From the NCBI GenBank assembly GCA_029226205.1, contig JAQXXT010000024.1:1-58288 (forward strand): a stretch of DNA of 58,288 nucleotides, in the 5' to 3' direction. The position numbers and the translations under genes were made by a program. The DNA is from Prevotellaceae bacterium. Lineage in GTDB: Bacteria > Bacteroidota > Bacteroidia > Bacteroidales > Bacteroidaceae. Position 1 is the stretch's first letter. Each line of letters opens with the position of its first letter. Under the pieces are notes generated by a model. It saw nothing but the letters and a program-made list of their open reading frames with translations, was not told the DNA's origin and searched no databases. Positions 1 to 8,867 of the stretch are shown here, piece by piece.

Positions 1-93
1 GTCAAGGCCTTTCTCCTGTGCCAGATAGCGTTTGATATGCTCTTCCGTATAAGCGGTCTGCGGCGTCACCCGCAGCTGATATTCATTTTCCAT
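1..93 (-). CDS. N-terminal fragment of a probable FAD-dependent dehydrogenase (cut by window edge)
   Basis: Thirty-one codons read leftward from an ATG at 93 to the window edge without a stop. The protein starts MENEYQLRVTPQTAYTEE and continues HIKRYLAQEKGLD. This opening resembles the start of the long NAD(P)/FAD-dependent oxidoreductases that I know from Bacteroides genomes, which begin with a short substrate-side domain before the FAD-binding fold. The diagnostic GxGxxG nucleotide-binding motif would lie outside the window, so the function is inferred only from this opening. The gene diverges from pyrH, and its start lies only about 20 bases from a hairpin-repeat array. Confidence 0.5.
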   Translation of the reverse strand, partial: MENEYQLRVTPQTAYTEEHIKRYLAQEKGLD

Positions 94-112
94 AATAAAT
101 GTATTTTTTCTT

Positions 113-351
113 CGTAGGGGCACCCCTTGTGGGCGCCCTAACGCCACGATTCCCGGTTAGGACGGCCACAAGGGCCGCACCCTACGGTGGATCGGTCTGC
201 CACCGTAGGGGCACCCCTTGTGGGCGCCCTAATTGCCACGATTCCCGGTTAGGACGGCCACAAGGGCCGCACCCTACGGTGGCAGAACGGGCCACAAGGG
301 CCGCACCCTACGGTGGCAGAACGGGCCACAAGGGCCGCACCCTACGGTGGA
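113..351. repeat. Array of six hairpin repeats between divergent genes
   Basis: Six units of the (C)GTAGGG hairpin family lie here in both orientations. Two are the GGGGCACCCCTTGTGGGC form near 113-140 and 203-232, and four are the form reading ACAAGGGCCGCACCC near 157-189, 249-281, 283-316 and 317-351. The last units are direct repeats with a 34-base period. The array fills almost the whole gap between the FAD oxidoreductase fragment and pyrH. Each unit can fold into an imperfect hairpin with a CTTGT (or ACAAG) loop. The open frames through it are by-products of the repeat and are not genes. Confidence 0.9.
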
Positions 352-401
352 TTGAGGACGGGGAATGATGAAAAATTATTTTCAAAAACAAATAAACAAC
401 A

Positions 402-1112
402 ATGGCAAGATTTAAGCGTATTCTGCTCAAGCTCTCCGGTGAGAGTCTCATGGGCAAACAAGGATTCGGCATTGACCCGGAGCGTCTCTCCGACTATGCC
501 AAACAGATCAAGGAAGTACACGACATGGGTGTCGAGATCGGCATCGTCATCGGCGGTGGCAATATCTTCCGCGGCCTTAGCGGCTCACAGAAAGGCTTCG
601 ACCGCGTGAAAGGTGACCAGATGGGTATGTGCGCCACCGTCATCAACTCCCTCGCCCTGAGCAGTGCCCTCGGCGCCATCGGCGTGAAGACGAAAGTGAT
701 GACCGCCATCCGTATGGAACCCATCGGTGAGTTCTACAACAAATGGAAAGCCATTGAGGCTCTGGAGGCCGGTTATATCTGTATCTTCTCCGCCGGTACG
801 GGTAACCCCTATTTCACCACCGATACAGGCTCTTCCCTCCGCGGCATCGAGATTGAGGCTGACGTCATGCTGAAAGGCACGCGTGTCGACGGCATCTATA
901 CCGCTGACCCGGAGAAAGACCCCACGGCCACGAAGTTCTCTGAGATCACGTATGATGAGATCTACAACAAGGGCTTGAAGGTCATGGACCTCACCGCTAC
1001 GACGATGTGCAAGGAGAATGGTCTGCCGATCTATGTCTTCAACATGGACAAGTATGGCAACCTCAAGAAAGTCATGGAGGGTGAGAACATCGGTACACTT
1101 GTAAAGGCATAA
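402..1112 (+). CDS. pyrH: UMP kinase
   Basis: Phosphorylates UMP to UDP with ATP in pyrimidine nucleotide synthesis, in the cytoplasm as a hexamer. The 236-residue length is normal for bacterial UMP kinases of the amino-acid-kinase fold. Visible motifs are the N-terminal phosphate-binding strand KLSGES (10-15), the glycine-rich GGGNIFRG (51-58) and GTGNPYFTTD (132-141), which binds the nucleotides. The ATG at 402 follows an A-rich leader without a strong Shine-Dalgarno, usual in Bacteroidetes. The usual neighbour frr is not beside it here. A hairpin follows the stop. Only about 50 bases separate the start from the repeat array, so the promoter must lie close to or inside the repeats. Confidence 0.97.
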   Translation: MARFKRILLKLSGESLMGKQGFGIDPERLSDYAKQIKEVHDMGVEIGIVIGGGNIFRGLSGSQKGFDRVKGDQMGMCATVINSLALSSALGAIGVKTKVMTAIRMEPIGEFYNKWKAIEALEAGYICIFSAGTGNPYFTTDTGSSLRGIEIEADVMLKGTRVDGIYTADPEKDPTATKFSEITYDEIYNKGLKVMDLTATTMCKENGLPIYVFNMDKYGNLKKVMEGENIGTLVKA

Positions 1113-1116
1113 AAAA

Positions 1117-1152
1117 GGAGGACGGCAGGGTCATAACGACTTCACCGTCCTC
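1117..1152 (+). terminator. Hairpin after pyrH
   Basis: GAGGACGG at 1118-1125 pairs with CCGTCCTC at 1145-1152 across a 19-base loop, five bases after the pyrH stop. The downstream side is AT-rich but has no long U run, so termination is likely but not certain. Confidence 0.45.
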
Positions 1153-1299
1153 AAAATAATTCTTCAGTATAATTATTACTGCATGCAAATATACCTTTTT
1201 TTACGCAGAAAACCAAATATATAGAGGGAAAAACACGGGTATGATTTTATTTTGACAAAATAAGAGGAAGCGGTGTATTTTTCGTTGAAATAGAGGCAT

Positions 1300-1333
1300 A
1301 AAAAAAGAGACTCACAAAATAGTGAATCTCTTT
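1300..1333 (-). terminator. Terminator of the tRNA-Gln transcript
   Basis: Read leftward from the tRNA 3' end, AGAGATTCAC pairs with GTGAGTCTCT (one mismatch) and is followed by a run of seven T. This is a classic intrinsic terminator for the minus-strand tRNA. Confidence 0.8.
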
Positions 1334-1338
1334 CTTCG

Positions 1339-1409
1339 TTGGGATACCCGGATTCGAACCAGGAATGACAGGACCAGAATCTGTAGTGTTACCATTACAC
1401 CATATCCCA
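1339..1409 (-). tRNA. tRNA-Gln (anticodon CUG)
   Basis: The 71-base minus-strand sequence folds as a cloverleaf: acceptor TGGGATA/TATCCCA, D-arm GTGT-AATGGTA-ACAC, anticodon stem-loop ACAGA-TTCTGGT-CCTGT, and T-arm CCTGG-TTCGAAT-CCGGG. The anticodon CTG reads the glutamine codon CAG. CCA is not encoded. The last pair of the anticodon stem is an A-C mismatch; a similar arrangement occurs, as I recall, in related Bacteroidales Gln tRNAs. Confidence 0.95.
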
Positions 1410-1526
1410 ATGTTCTTTCGCAACCCTTATTGCTTGATTGCGAGTGCAAAGGTACGACTTTTTTTGAAACCTCCAAAACTTTTCACTACTTTTTTTCATA
1501 AAAACTCAAAAAAAATTCCTAATCCC

Positions 1527-1558
1527 TTTGTCAGTACCAATAAAAAGGGCTAAATTTG
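1527..1558 (+). promoter_or_regulatory. Bacteroidetes-type promoter of rsfS-ftsH
   Basis: TTTG at 1527-1530 and TAAATTTG at 1551-1558, 20 bases apart, match the -33 TTTG and -7 TAnnTTTG boxes of the Bacteroidetes primary sigma factor. The rsfS ATG is 22 bases further on. Confidence 0.75.
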
Positions 1559-1580
1559 CAGTCGCATAAGAAAAGATTAA

Positions 1581-1940
1581 ATGGAAGAAACAAAACAACT
1601 GGTGGAGACCATCACCGATGGAATCCAGGATAAGAAAGGACAGGACATCGTCATCGCTGACCTGCAGAAGATCGACGGCGCCATCGCCAAATATTTCGTG
1701 ATCTGTCAGGGACAGTCACCGACACAGGTAGAGGCCATCGCCGAGTCTATCGGCGACAAGGTCCGCGAGAACCTCCACGAGAAACCCGTCAATGTCGCCG
1801 GTCTCGGCACTGACCAGTGGATCGCTATCGATTTCGTGGATGTCATGGTACATGTCTTCCTCCCCGAGACACGTAAGTTCTATGACCTCGAGAATCTGTG
1901 GGAGGATGCCAAACTGACGAAGATCCCCAACATCGCCTAA
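1581..1940 (+). CDS. rsfS: Ribosome silencing factor RsfS (Iojap family)
   Basis: Binds uL14 on the 50S subunit and blocks joining of subunits under starvation. The 119 residues match the single-domain RsfS/YbeB/Iojap family in length. The family signature is visible: a DIVIADLQ strand, a KYFVICQG strand (in the position of FVIATG), and the C-terminal segment WIAIDFVDVMVHVF followed by RKFYDLENLW. It starts at ATG 1581 just after a well-formed promoter and ends 14 bases before ftsH, so the two are probably co-transcribed. Confidence 0.95.
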   Translation: MEETKQLVETITDGIQDKKGQDIVIADLQKIDGAIAKYFVICQGQSPTQVEAIAESIGDKVRENLHEKPVNVAGLGTDQWIAIDFVDVMVHVFLPETRKFYDLENLWEDAKLTKIPNIA

Positions 1941-1954
1941 CAAACCAAGCAAGT

Positions 1955-3991
1955 ATGGACAATCTCAATACAGGAAATTCAGAAAAGCCCCAGGGTCCGA
2001 AGCGTCCCCGGTTCAATTTCACATGGCTCTATATCACGGTCCTCGTGGTAGCCATCTGGCTCTTCCTCTCCGGTAATGCCAACAGCATGGCCGGATCGGC
2101 TGCGCAGGATGCTACCTACACGAAGTTCAAGGAATATGTAGAGAAGGGCTATGCCGACCGTGTCGTTGTCAACAAGGACAAGGGTACGTTGCAGATGTAT
2201 GTCAAGCCGGAGTGTATCCGTCTTGTCTTCTTCAAGTCCGCCAAAGAGGTAGGACCGAACCCTTATGTCGATGTCGACTACGGTTCCCTTGACGAGGTGG
2301 ACAAGTATCTCACCGCTGAGCAACAGAAGGGAAAGATCAAAGACTTCAGTTATGAGAACGGGAAATCGAGTGATATCCTCTATTGGATTGGCAACCTCGC
2401 TCCCCTCGCCTTCTTCATCCTGATGTTCTGGTGGCTCGGCCGCAGTTTCAAAGGCGGCTCCGGCGGTGTCGGCGGCGTCTTCAATGTCGGTAAGTCGAAG
2501 GCGAAGATGTATGAGAAAGGCAACGACCTCGGCATCACGTTTAAGGACGTCGCCGGACAGGAAGGTGCCAAACAAGAGGTGCAGGAGATCGTAGACTTCC
2601 TGAAGAACCCGAAGAAATATACGGACCTCGGTGGTAAAATTCCCAAGGGCGCGCTGCTCATCGGTCCCCCTGGAACGGGTAAGACGTTGCTGGCGAAAGC
2701 CGTCGCCGGAGAAGCCGGCGTGCCGTTCTTCTCCATGAGTGGTTCCGACTTCGTCGAGATGTTCGTCGGTGTCGGTGCCTCCCGTGTCCGTGACCTCTTC
2801 CGTCAGGCCAAGGCCAAGGCTCCGTGTATCATCTTCATCGATGAGATCGATGCCGTCGGCCGTGCCCGTTCGAAGAATCCCGCCATGGGTGGTAACGACG
2901 AGCGTGAGAACACCCTTAACGCCTTGCTGACAGAGATGGACGGCTTCGGCACCAACTCCGGTGTCATCATCCTCGCTGCCACGAACCGTGTGGACATGCT
3001 CGACTCCGCCCTTCTCCGTGCCGGCCGTTTCGACCGTCAGATCCATGTTGATCTCCCCGACCTCACGGAGCGTAAGCAGATCTTCCAGGTTCATCTCAAG
3101 CCTGTGAAGACAAATGATACCGTTGATGTCGACCTGCTGGCCCGTCAGACCCCGGGCTTCTCGGGTGCTGATATCGCCAACGTATGTAATGAGGCCGCAC
3201 TGATCGCTGCCCGTCATAATGAGAAATCAGTAGGCCGTCAGGACTTCCTCGATGCCGTCGACCGTATCGTCGGTGGTCTGGAGAAGAAGACGAAGGTGAT
3301 GACTGCTGAGGAGAAGCGTACCATCGCCCTCCATGAGGCCGGTCACGCCACCATCAGCTGGTTCTGCCGTTATGCCAACCCGCTCGTGAAAGTCAGTATC
3401 GTGCCGCGTGGACAGGCCCTCGGCGCTGCCTGGTATCTCCCTGAGGAGCGTCAGATCACGACAAAGGAACAGATGCTCGACGAGATGTGCTCTCTCCTTG
3501 GCGGACGTGCCGCTGAGGAACTGTTCACGGGACATATCTCCACGGGTGCCATCAACGACCTTGAGCGTGCCACGAAGAGTGCCTATGGCATGATCGCCTA
3601 TGCCGGTATGAGTGATAAGCTGCCGAATATCTGCTACTATAATAATAATGAGTATCAGTTCCAGCGTCCCTACTCTGAGACTACCGCCAAGGTGATGGAT
3701 GACGAGGTGCTGAAAATGATCAACGAACAGTATGTCCGTGCCAAGAATATCCTCACGCAGCATAAAGAGGGCCATAACCAGCTCGCCCAACTGCTTCTGG
3801 AAAAAGAGGTGATCATGGCCGAGGATGTAGAGAAGATCTTCGGCAAACGGCCGTGGGTCAGTCGCACCCAGGAGATCATCAACGATGAGGAGCGCGAGCA
3901 GGAGGCTAAGGTCAAGGCTATGCCCGAGGTCCAGAAGGCTATCCAGGACCATGAGGACAGCAAGAAAGAAGAAGATAAAAGTAAAGAATAA
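1955..3991 (+). CDS. ftsH: ATP-dependent zinc metalloprotease FtsH
   Basis: Membrane-bound AAA+ protease that degrades misfolded membrane proteins and regulatory substrates. The 678-residue protein has a first membrane helix at about 21-39 (after FNFTWLY), a periplasmic domain, a second helix at about 139-161, the Walker A motif GPPGTGKT (about 237-244), Walker [10 protein letters not shown], and the second region of homology ending in GRFDRQ. The protease zinc site is HEAGH (460-464), and the third ligand is probably the Asp in [10 protein letters not shown] chose the start at 1955 (MDNLNTGN) because upstream codons in frame overlap rsfS and are not family-like. The tail is charged ([12 protein letters not shown]). 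Confidence 0.97.
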   Translation: MDNLNTGNSEKPQGPKRPRFNFTWLYITVLVVAIWLFLSGNANSMAGSAAQDATYTKFKEYVEKGYADRVVVNKDKGTLQMYVKPECIRLVFFKSAKEVGPNPYVDVDYGSLDEVDKYLTAEQQKGKIKDFSYENGKSSDILYWIGNLAPLAFFILMFWWLGRSFKGGSGGVGGVFNVGKSKAKMYEKGNDLGITFKDVAGQEGAKQEVQEIVDFLKNPKKYTDLGGKIPKGALLIGPPGTGKTLLAKAVAGEAGVPFFSMSGSDFVEMFVGVGASRVRDLFRQAKAKAPCIIFIDEIDAVGRARSKNPAMGGNDERENTLNALLTEMDGFGTNSGVIILAATNRVDMLDSALLRAGRFDRQIHVDLPDLTERKQIFQVHLKPVKTNDTVDVDLLARQTPGFSGADIANVCNEAALIAARHNEKSVGRQDFLDAVDRIVGGLEKKTKVMTAEEKRTIALHEAGHATISWFCRYANPLVKVSIVPRGQALGAAWYLPEERQITTKEQMLDEMCSLLGGRAAEELFTGHISTGAINDLERATKSAYGMIAYAGMSDKLPNICYYNNNEYQFQRPYSETTAKVMDDEVLKMINEQYVRAKNILTQHKEGHNQLAQLLLEKEVIMAEDVEKIFGKRPWVSRTQEIINDEEREQEAKVKAMPEVQKAIQDHEDSKKEEDKSKE

Positions 3992-4000
3992 AGATCCACT

Positions 4001-4030
4001 TGCAGGGGCCGTCCCTTGTGGCGGCCCGCC
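4001..4030. repeat. Single hairpin repeat, GCAGGGGCCGTCCC form
   Basis: One copy of the repeat form GCAGGGGCCGTCCCTTGTGG lies in the 78-base gap between ftsH and cdsA. The same form makes both arms of the palindrome between mscS and dacB. Confidence 0.85.
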
Positions 4031-4069
4031 GTTTTTCGAAGGATAAATAGAAAAATAAAACAAAAGAAT

Positions 4070-4957
4070 ATGAGTGATAAGATGAAGAATCTCGTCGTCA
4101 GGGCCATCACCGGTGCCCTGTTCGTCATCGTTATGGTCGGAGGCTTCCTGTGGAGTCCTCTGTCCATGATTGTCCTCTTCGCCATCATCACGGGAATGAC
4201 GATCTGGGAATATACGGGTCTCGTCAACGAGAAAGAAGGGGTGACCGTCAACCGGTTCATCACGACTCTCGCCGGCGTATACCTCTTCCTGGCTGTTGCC
4301 GGCTGGCGTATGGGACTGACGAGTGACTTCATCGTCTTTATCCCGTATATCCTGACGATCGTCTATCTCTTCATCTGTGAGCTCTACCTGAAACAGCAGG
4401 ATCCTATCAACGACTGGGCCTATACAATGCTCTCACAGATGTACATTGCCCTGCCTTTCTCGTTGATCAATATCCTTGCCTTCCATGTAGGCAGCACGGA
4501 TGCCATGGGCTATCCCGGTGGAATGATGGTGGACTACGACAGTCTGCTGCCGTTGAGCATCTTCATCTTCCTCTGGACGAATGACACAGGCGCATACTGC
4601 AGTGGCTCCCTCTTCGGGAAACATAAACTCTTCCCACGGATCAGTCCGGGAAAGAGTTGGGAAGGAAGTATCGGTGGTGGTATCCTCGTCCTCCTCGTGG
4701 CTGCCCTCATCGGTTATCTCGCCAACAACGGTGACAACCAGCATCTGCTCAATATGCCACAGTGGATCGGTCTCGGACTCGTCGTCGTATTCTTCGGTAC
4801 ATGGGGGGACCTCGTGGAGAGTCTCTTCAAACGTACCCTCGGTATCAAAGACAGCGGAAAGATCCTGCCGGGACATGGCGGTATGCTCGACCGGTTCGAC
4901 TCGAGCCTCCTCGCCATCCCCGCCGCCGTAATCTATCTCTATACGCTGACACTGTAA
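4070..4957 (+). CDS. cdsA: Phosphatidate cytidylyltransferase
   Basis: Makes CDP-diacylglycerol from phosphatidate and CTP, the branch point of phospholipid synthesis, in the inner membrane. The 295-residue protein is mostly hydrophobic, with about eight predicted membrane segments. It carries the family signature near the C terminus, ESLFKR followed by KDSGKILPGHGGMLDRFD, with the metal-binding acidic residues intact. The start MSDKMKNL at 4070 follows an A-rich leader; the in-frame codons before it come from the repeat. It follows ftsH in the same direction. Confidence 0.96.
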   Translation: MSDKMKNLVVRAITGALFVIVMVGGFLWSPLSMIVLFAIITGMTIWEYTGLVNEKEGVTVNRFITTLAGVYLFLAVAGWRMGLTSDFIVFIPYILTIVYLFICELYLKQQDPINDWAYTMLSQMYIALPFSLINILAFHVGSTDAMGYPGGMMVDYDSLLPLSIFIFLWTNDTGAYCSGSLFGKHKLFPRISPGKSWEGSIGGGILVLLVAALIGYLANNGDNQHLLNMPQWIGLGLVVVFFGTWGDLVESLFKRTLGIKDSGKILPGHGGMLDRFDSSLLAIPAAVIYLYTLTL

Positions 4958-5088
4958 TCCACCGTAGGGTGCGGCCCTTGTGGCCGTCCTAACCGAGAAT
5001 GATCCACCGTAGGGTGCGGCCCTTGTGGCCGTCCTAACCGGGAATTGTGGCGTTAGGACGGCTACAAGGGCCGCACCCTACGGTGGAT
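4958..5088. repeat. Three hairpin repeats between convergent cdsA and lpxB
   Basis: Two direct copies of the form CCGTAGGGTGCGGCCCTTGT are followed by one inverted copy, so that the block starts ATCCACCGTAGGG and ends with its exact complement CCCTACGGTGGAT. It fills the whole gap between the two convergent genes. It could fold as one long hairpin and help end transcription from both sides. Confidence 0.9.
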
Positions 5089-5092
5089 ATCT

Positions 5093-6232
5093 TTACTTTT
5101 TAAGGAGTGTGACTATCCATTGTGCCGTAAGATCGGGCGCGATATTCGTACCCAACTTCACGTTCACCTCCTGATAACCTTTCAACATCTCTTCCCGTCC
5201 GGGAGCGCCGGGAAGAATTTTCTGCAGCTCCTCTGTCAACAGATCCACGGAGAAACGGTCGGCCAGCATCTCCGGCACGACCTCCCTGTCAGCTATCAGA
5301 TTGACGAGACTGATATATTTCACCTTGATGATATGGTTGAAGGCGAAACGGATCAGCTTCGGTACCGGCGTCTCATAACATACCACCTCGGGTACGCCGA
5401 AGAGCGCCGTCTCCAGCGTCGCCGTGCCACTCGTGACGAGAGCCGCCGTCGTATGCATGAGCAACGGATAGGTCGCATCGTAGACGATCGGACACGTCAT
5501 ATCCGGCGCGACCTTCTTATAATAGCTGTCGGGAATAGCGGGAGCTCCGGCTACGACGATCTGATAATCCTCGAAACGACTTGCTGCCTCGAGCATCGCC
5601 GGCAGATTGTCCTTGATCTCCTGTTTTCTGCTTCCCGGCAACAAGGCGATAATCTCCTGCTGACTGTTCAGTCCGTGGGCAGCACAGAAGTCTGCCCTAC
5701 TCTCCCGATAACCCAGTTTAAACTCATGAACTTCCTGGGCCGTAGGATTGCCGACATAATGAATGGGATAATGATGCTTATCCTCATAAAACGGTACCTC
5801 GAAAGGCAGAATAGAGAACAGTTCCTTGACATCCCGTTTGATACTCTTGATGCGCCACTCCTTCCACGCCCATATCTTCGGTGAGATATAATAGTATACG
5901 GGGATTGCCGTATGCTTATGGACGAACTTCGCAATATTGAGGTTGAAACCCGGATAGTCGACAAGGATGACACAGTCCGGCTTCCACCGCAGGATATCCT
6001 CCTTACAGCGCTTCATATTCTTCAGAATCGTTCCGGCATGGAGGAGCACAGGCACAAAGCCCATATAAGCCAGTTCCTTATAATGCTTCACGCGCTCGCC
6101 ACCGACGGCTGACATCTCGTCACCACCATAGAAACGAAACTCTGCCGCCGCATCATATTGCTTCAGCGAACGCATCAGCCTGCTCGCATGGAGATCTCCC
6201 GAGGCCTCTCCAACAATGAGATAGTATTTCAT
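5093..6232 (-). CDS. lpxB: Lipid-A-disaccharide synthase
   Basis: Joins UDP-2,3-diacylglucosamine and lipid X to make the lipid A disaccharide at the inner membrane. The 379-residue length fits the family (GT19). The N terminus MKYYLIVGEASGDLHASRL has the GEASGD signature, and the body has the conserved stretches YYISPKIWAWKE, LLPGSRKQEI and TSGTATLETALFGVPEVVCY. The start overlaps the surE stop by one base (TGATG), so the two genes are translationally coupled. Confidence 0.96.
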   Translation of the reverse strand: MKYYLIVGEASGDLHASRLMRSLKQYDAAAEFRFYGGDEMSAVGGERVKHYKELAYMGFVPVLLHAGTILKNMKRCKEDILRWKPDCVILVDYPGFNLNIAKFVHKHTAIPVYYYISPKIWAWKEWRIKSIKRDVKELFSILPFEVPFYEDKHHYPIHYVGNPTAQEVHEFKLGYRESRADFCAAHGLNSQQEIIALLPGSRKQEIKDNLPAMLEAASRFEDYQIVVAGAPAIPDSYYKKVAPDMTCPIVYDATYPLLMHTTAALVTSGTATLETALFGVPEVVCYETPVPKLIRFAFNHIIKVKYISLVNLIADREVVPEMLADRFSVDLLTEELQKILPGAPGREEMLKGYQEVNVKLGTNIAPDLTAQWIVTLLKK

Positions 6233-7059
6233 CAGTCTCTGTCCTCCTTTTTGTCCTTATCGTTCTTACGCAGCTGTTCCAGGAAATGATAGTCGGTCAC
6301 ATCCATCGTCGTCGGTGTGATAGCCACATAGCCATGGGTCAGTGCCCACTGGTCCGTATCCGTCGACTCCGGTTCATCATTACGATATTTTCCTACCATC
6401 CAGTAATACGGATAGCCACGGGGATGACGCTCCTCGACGACCTCATTGATCCAACTGCCCATTGTCATGCGGCAGAACTTCACGCCCTTGAAAGGCGGCT
6501 CCTTCGGGAAGTTGACATTCAGACACGTACCCTTCGGCAGGCCCTCCTTCAACACCTTCTCCACGATCGGACGGATATATTCACTGAGATAGCTCAGATC
6601 GGCTTCCGTGTCGTAGTTGCAACTGGAGAAAGCCACCGACGGCAGATATTTCATGCAGCCCTCCATGGCAGCGCCCATCGTTCCCGAATAATGCTCATTG
6701 ACGGTGGAGTTGTCGCCATGATTGATTCCCGAAAGGATCAGATCCGGGAGACGGTGATAGCCGAGATTGATCGTCGGCACCTCATCGGGATGAGCCAGAC
6801 CGGCCAGCGCCAGTTTGATACAGTCCACCGGCGTGCCGTTACACGACCACAGAGAGACACCCTCTATGGTATGGCGGCGCTTCAGCCGCAGCGGCGTCGT
6901 CGCCGAGAAGGCACCGGAGAAACCGGAGCGGGCACTCTCGGGAGCCACTACGAGGACGTCATAATCGTCCCGCAGCATCTCACAGAGATAGCGGATACCA
7001 CCGGCGTGATAGCCGTCATCATTGGAAATCAATATCAATGGTTTTTCTTCTTTCTTCAT
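6232..7059 (-). CDS. surE: 5'/3'-nucleotidase SurE
   Basis: Metal-dependent nucleoside monophosphatase linked to stress survival. The N-terminal motif LILISNDDGYHAGG carries the paired aspartates (14-15) that bind the divalent metal. SGINHGDN and YSGTMGAAMEG are the other conserved active-site stretches. I chose the start MKKEEKPL at 7059, which gives 275 residues. An in-frame ATG at 7140 would overlap the promoter region and add 27 residues that are not family-like. It is followed immediately by lpxB and is divergent from parA. Confidence 0.94.
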   Translation of the reverse strand: MKKEEKPLILISNDDGYHAGGIRYLCEMLRDDYDVLVVAPESARSGFSGAFSATTPLRLKRRHTIEGVSLWSCNGTPVDCIKLALAGLAHPDEVPTINLGYHRLPDLILSGINHGDNSTVNEHYSGTMGAAMEGCMKYLPSVAFSSCNYDTEADLSYLSEYIRPIVEKVLKEGLPKGTCLNVNFPKEPPFKGVKFCRMTMGSWINEVVEERHPRGYPYYWMVGKYRNDEPESTDTDQWALTHGYVAITPTTMDVTDYHFLEQLRKNDKDKKEDRD

Positions 7060-7071
7060 ATCAAATCTATA

Positions 7072-7088
7072 TGTTTCACGCGTTTCAC
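7072..7088. other. Two direct parS-like half-sites
   Basis: TGTTTCAC at 7072-7079 and GTTTCAC at 7082-7088 match the half-site of the common bacterial parS centromere, whose full form is a palindrome. Here the halves are in the same direction, so this is not a canonical parS. It lies in the surE-parA gap, where ParB-bound sites are plausible. Confidence 0.25.
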
Positions 7089-7100
7089 AATTTTTCAGTG

Positions 7101-7108
7101 CAAATTTA
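7101..7108 (-). promoter_or_regulatory. -7 box for surE-lpxB
   Basis: The minus strand reads TAAATTTG here, matching TAnnTTTG, about 40 bases before the surE start. No clear TTTG lies at the -33 position. Confidence 0.5.
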
Positions 7109-7150
7109 CTAAAAAAAGGAGAATTAGGCGCATATCTCATTTAAAATGTG

Positions 7151-7158
7151 TATCTTTG
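7151..7158 (+). promoter_or_regulatory. -7 box for the parA operon
   Basis: TATCTTTG followed by CA is the commonest Bacteroidetes -7 form. It lies 30 bases before the parA ATG. The -33 box is not well conserved. Confidence 0.6.
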
Positions 7159-7188
7159 CAATCAAAAGGTATTAGAACACGAAGAAAA

Positions 7189-7953
7189 ATGGGCAAAATC
7201 ATTGCTTTAGCAAATCAGAAAGGAGGCGTCGGCAAGACGACGACGACCATTAATCTGGCGGCCTCTCTGGCCACTCTGGAGAAGACCGTGCTCGTCGTTG
7301 ATGCCGATCCGCAGGCCAATGCCTCCAGCGGTCTTGGCGTGGATATCAAGGAAGTGGACTGTTCGCTCTATGAGTGTATCATCGACCATGCCGATGTCCG
7401 CGACGCCATCTATACCACTGATATCGACGGCCTCGACATCATCCCGAGTCATATCGACCTCGTCGGTGCCGAGATAGAGATGCTGAACCTTGAGAACCGT
7501 GAGAAAGTCATCAAGAACCTTCTTGAGCCAATCCGCGACGACTATGACTTTATCCTCATCGACTGTTCTCCTTCCCTGGGCCTCATCACCGTCAACGCCC
7601 TCACAGCTGCTGACTCCGTCATCATCCCCGTACAGTGTGAGTATTTCGCCCTCGAGGGTATCAGCAAACTGCTGAACACCATCAAGATCATCAAGAGCAA
7701 GCTCAACCCGAAACTGGAGATCGAAGGCTTCCTGCTGACGATGTACGACAGCCGTCTGCGTCTGGCCAACCAGATCTACGACGAGGTGAAGCGCCATTTC
7801 CAGGAACTCGTCTTCAAGACCGTCATCCAGCGTAATGTCAAGCTCTCCGAGAGTCCGTCGCACGGTCTCCCCGTCATCCTCTATGATGCCGACAGCACGG
7901 GAGCCCGCAATCACCTGGCACTAGCAAAAGAAATTATTGAAAAGAATTCATAA
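7189..7953 (+). CDS. parA: Chromosome partitioning ATPase ParA (Soj)
   Basis: ATPase that moves ParB-parS complexes during chromosome segregation. The 254-residue protein begins MGKIIALANQKGGVGKTTTT with the deviant Walker A box KGGVGKTT (11-18), followed by VVDADPQANASSGLG and the Walker B region DFILIDCSPSLG. The short N terminus without a helix-turn-helix is typical of chromosomal rather than plasmid ParA. The start at 7189 is the only one consistent with the family. It ends in TAATG, overlapping the parB start by one base. Confidence 0.96.
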   Translation: MGKIIALANQKGGVGKTTTTINLAASLATLEKTVLVVDADPQANASSGLGVDIKEVDCSLYECIIDHADVRDAIYTTDIDGLDIIPSHIDLVGAEIEMLNLENREKVIKNLLEPIRDDYDFILIDCSPSLGLITVNALTAADSVIIPVQCEYFALEGISKLLNTIKIIKSKLNPKLEIEGFLLTMYDSRLRLANQIYDEVKRHFQELVFKTVIQRNVKLSESPSHGLPVILYDADSTGARNHLALAKEIIEKNS

Positions 7954-8867
7954 TGGCAGTACATAAGAAATATAATCTCAACACAAAGACCAACGCCCTG
8001 GGACGTGGTCTGGATGCCCTCATCTCTACGGAGGCTGTGAGCACGTCTGGCAGCAGCACCATCAACGAGATCCCCATCGATGAGATAGAGCCGAACCCCA
8101 ACCAGCCACGCCGTGACTTCGATCCCGACGGTCTGCAGGAGTTGGCCAACAGTATCTCTCAGATCGGCATCATCCAGCCTATCACCCTCCGTCAGGTCAG
8201 TGAGAACCGTTTTCAACTCATCGCCGGCGAGCGCCGCTGGCGTGCCTCTCAGCTGGCCGGTCTGAAAGCCATCCCCGCTTATATCCGTACCATCAAGGAC
8301 GAGAATGTGATGGAGATGGCCCTCGTGGAGAATATCCAGCGTGAGGACCTCAACGCCATAGAGATCGCCCTGGCCTACGAGCATCTTCTTGAGAATACGG
8401 GAATGACCCAGGAGAAAGTCGCTGAGCGTGTCGGCAAGAGCCGTGCCGCCATCACAAACTATCTCCGTCTCCTCAAACTCCCGGCACAGGTGCAGATGGC
8501 CCTGCAGAAGAAAGAGATCGACATGGGACATGCCCGTGCCCTCCTGGCCCTCGACTCCCCGAGCCTGCAGATTAAGCTCTTCAAGGAGATCCAGAAGAAC
8601 GGCTATTCCGTCCGTAAGGTTGAGGAACTCGTCAAGCGCCTCAACAGTGGTGAGGATATCGAGACGAGTAAGAAGAAGATCCAGTCACAGACGAAGCTCC
8701 CCGAGGAGTTCAATGTCTTAAAAGACCGCCTGTCCTCCTTCCTGAATACGAAAGTACAGATGACCTGCTCCGCCAAGGGCAAGGGCCGTATCTCCATCCC
8801 CTTCAACAACGAGGAGGAGCTGGAGCATATCATGAATGTCTTTGACAAACTCAACCAGCAAGGATGA
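7953..8867 (+). CDS. parB: Chromosome partitioning protein ParB (Spo0J)
   Basis: CTP-dependent DNA clamp that loads at parS and spreads. The 304-residue protein has the N-terminal ParA-activating segment ALGRGLDALIS, the CTP-binding ParB box GERRWRASQLAG, and a helix-turn-helix MTQEKVAERVGKSRAAITNY used to read parS. The C-terminal part is a dimerisation domain. It overlaps parA by one base and the next gene by ATGA, which indicates translational coupling. Confidence 0.95.
   Translation: MAVHKKYNLNTKTNALGRGLDALISTEAVSTSGSSTINEIPIDEIEPNPNQPRRDFDPDGLQELANSISQIGIIQPITLRQVSENRFQLIAGERRWRASQLAGLKAIPAYIRTIKDENVMEMALVENIQREDLNAIEIALAYEHLLENTGMTQEKVAERVGKSRAAITNYLRLLKLPAQVQMALQKKEIDMGHARALLALDSPSLQIKLFKEIQKNGYSVRKVEELVKRLNSGEDIETSKKKIQSQTKLPEEFNVLKDRLSSFLNTKVQMTCSAKGKGRISIPFNNEEELEHIMNVFDKLNQQG

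Noticed and set aside
113..351. Regular repeats resembling a small CRISPR array
   Set aside because: Units are palindromic and occur in both orientations, the stretches between them are not unique spacers of constant length, and no cas gene is in the window.
99..368. Open frame of 89 codons running through the repeat array
   Set aside because: The translation is the repeat itself in codons (GRPQGPHPT-like units), and the same sequence appears at every other array. It is a by-product, not a gene.
7953..7955. Frameshift between parA and parB
   Set aside because: The one-base overlap TAATG is ordinary translational coupling, and both proteins are full length.
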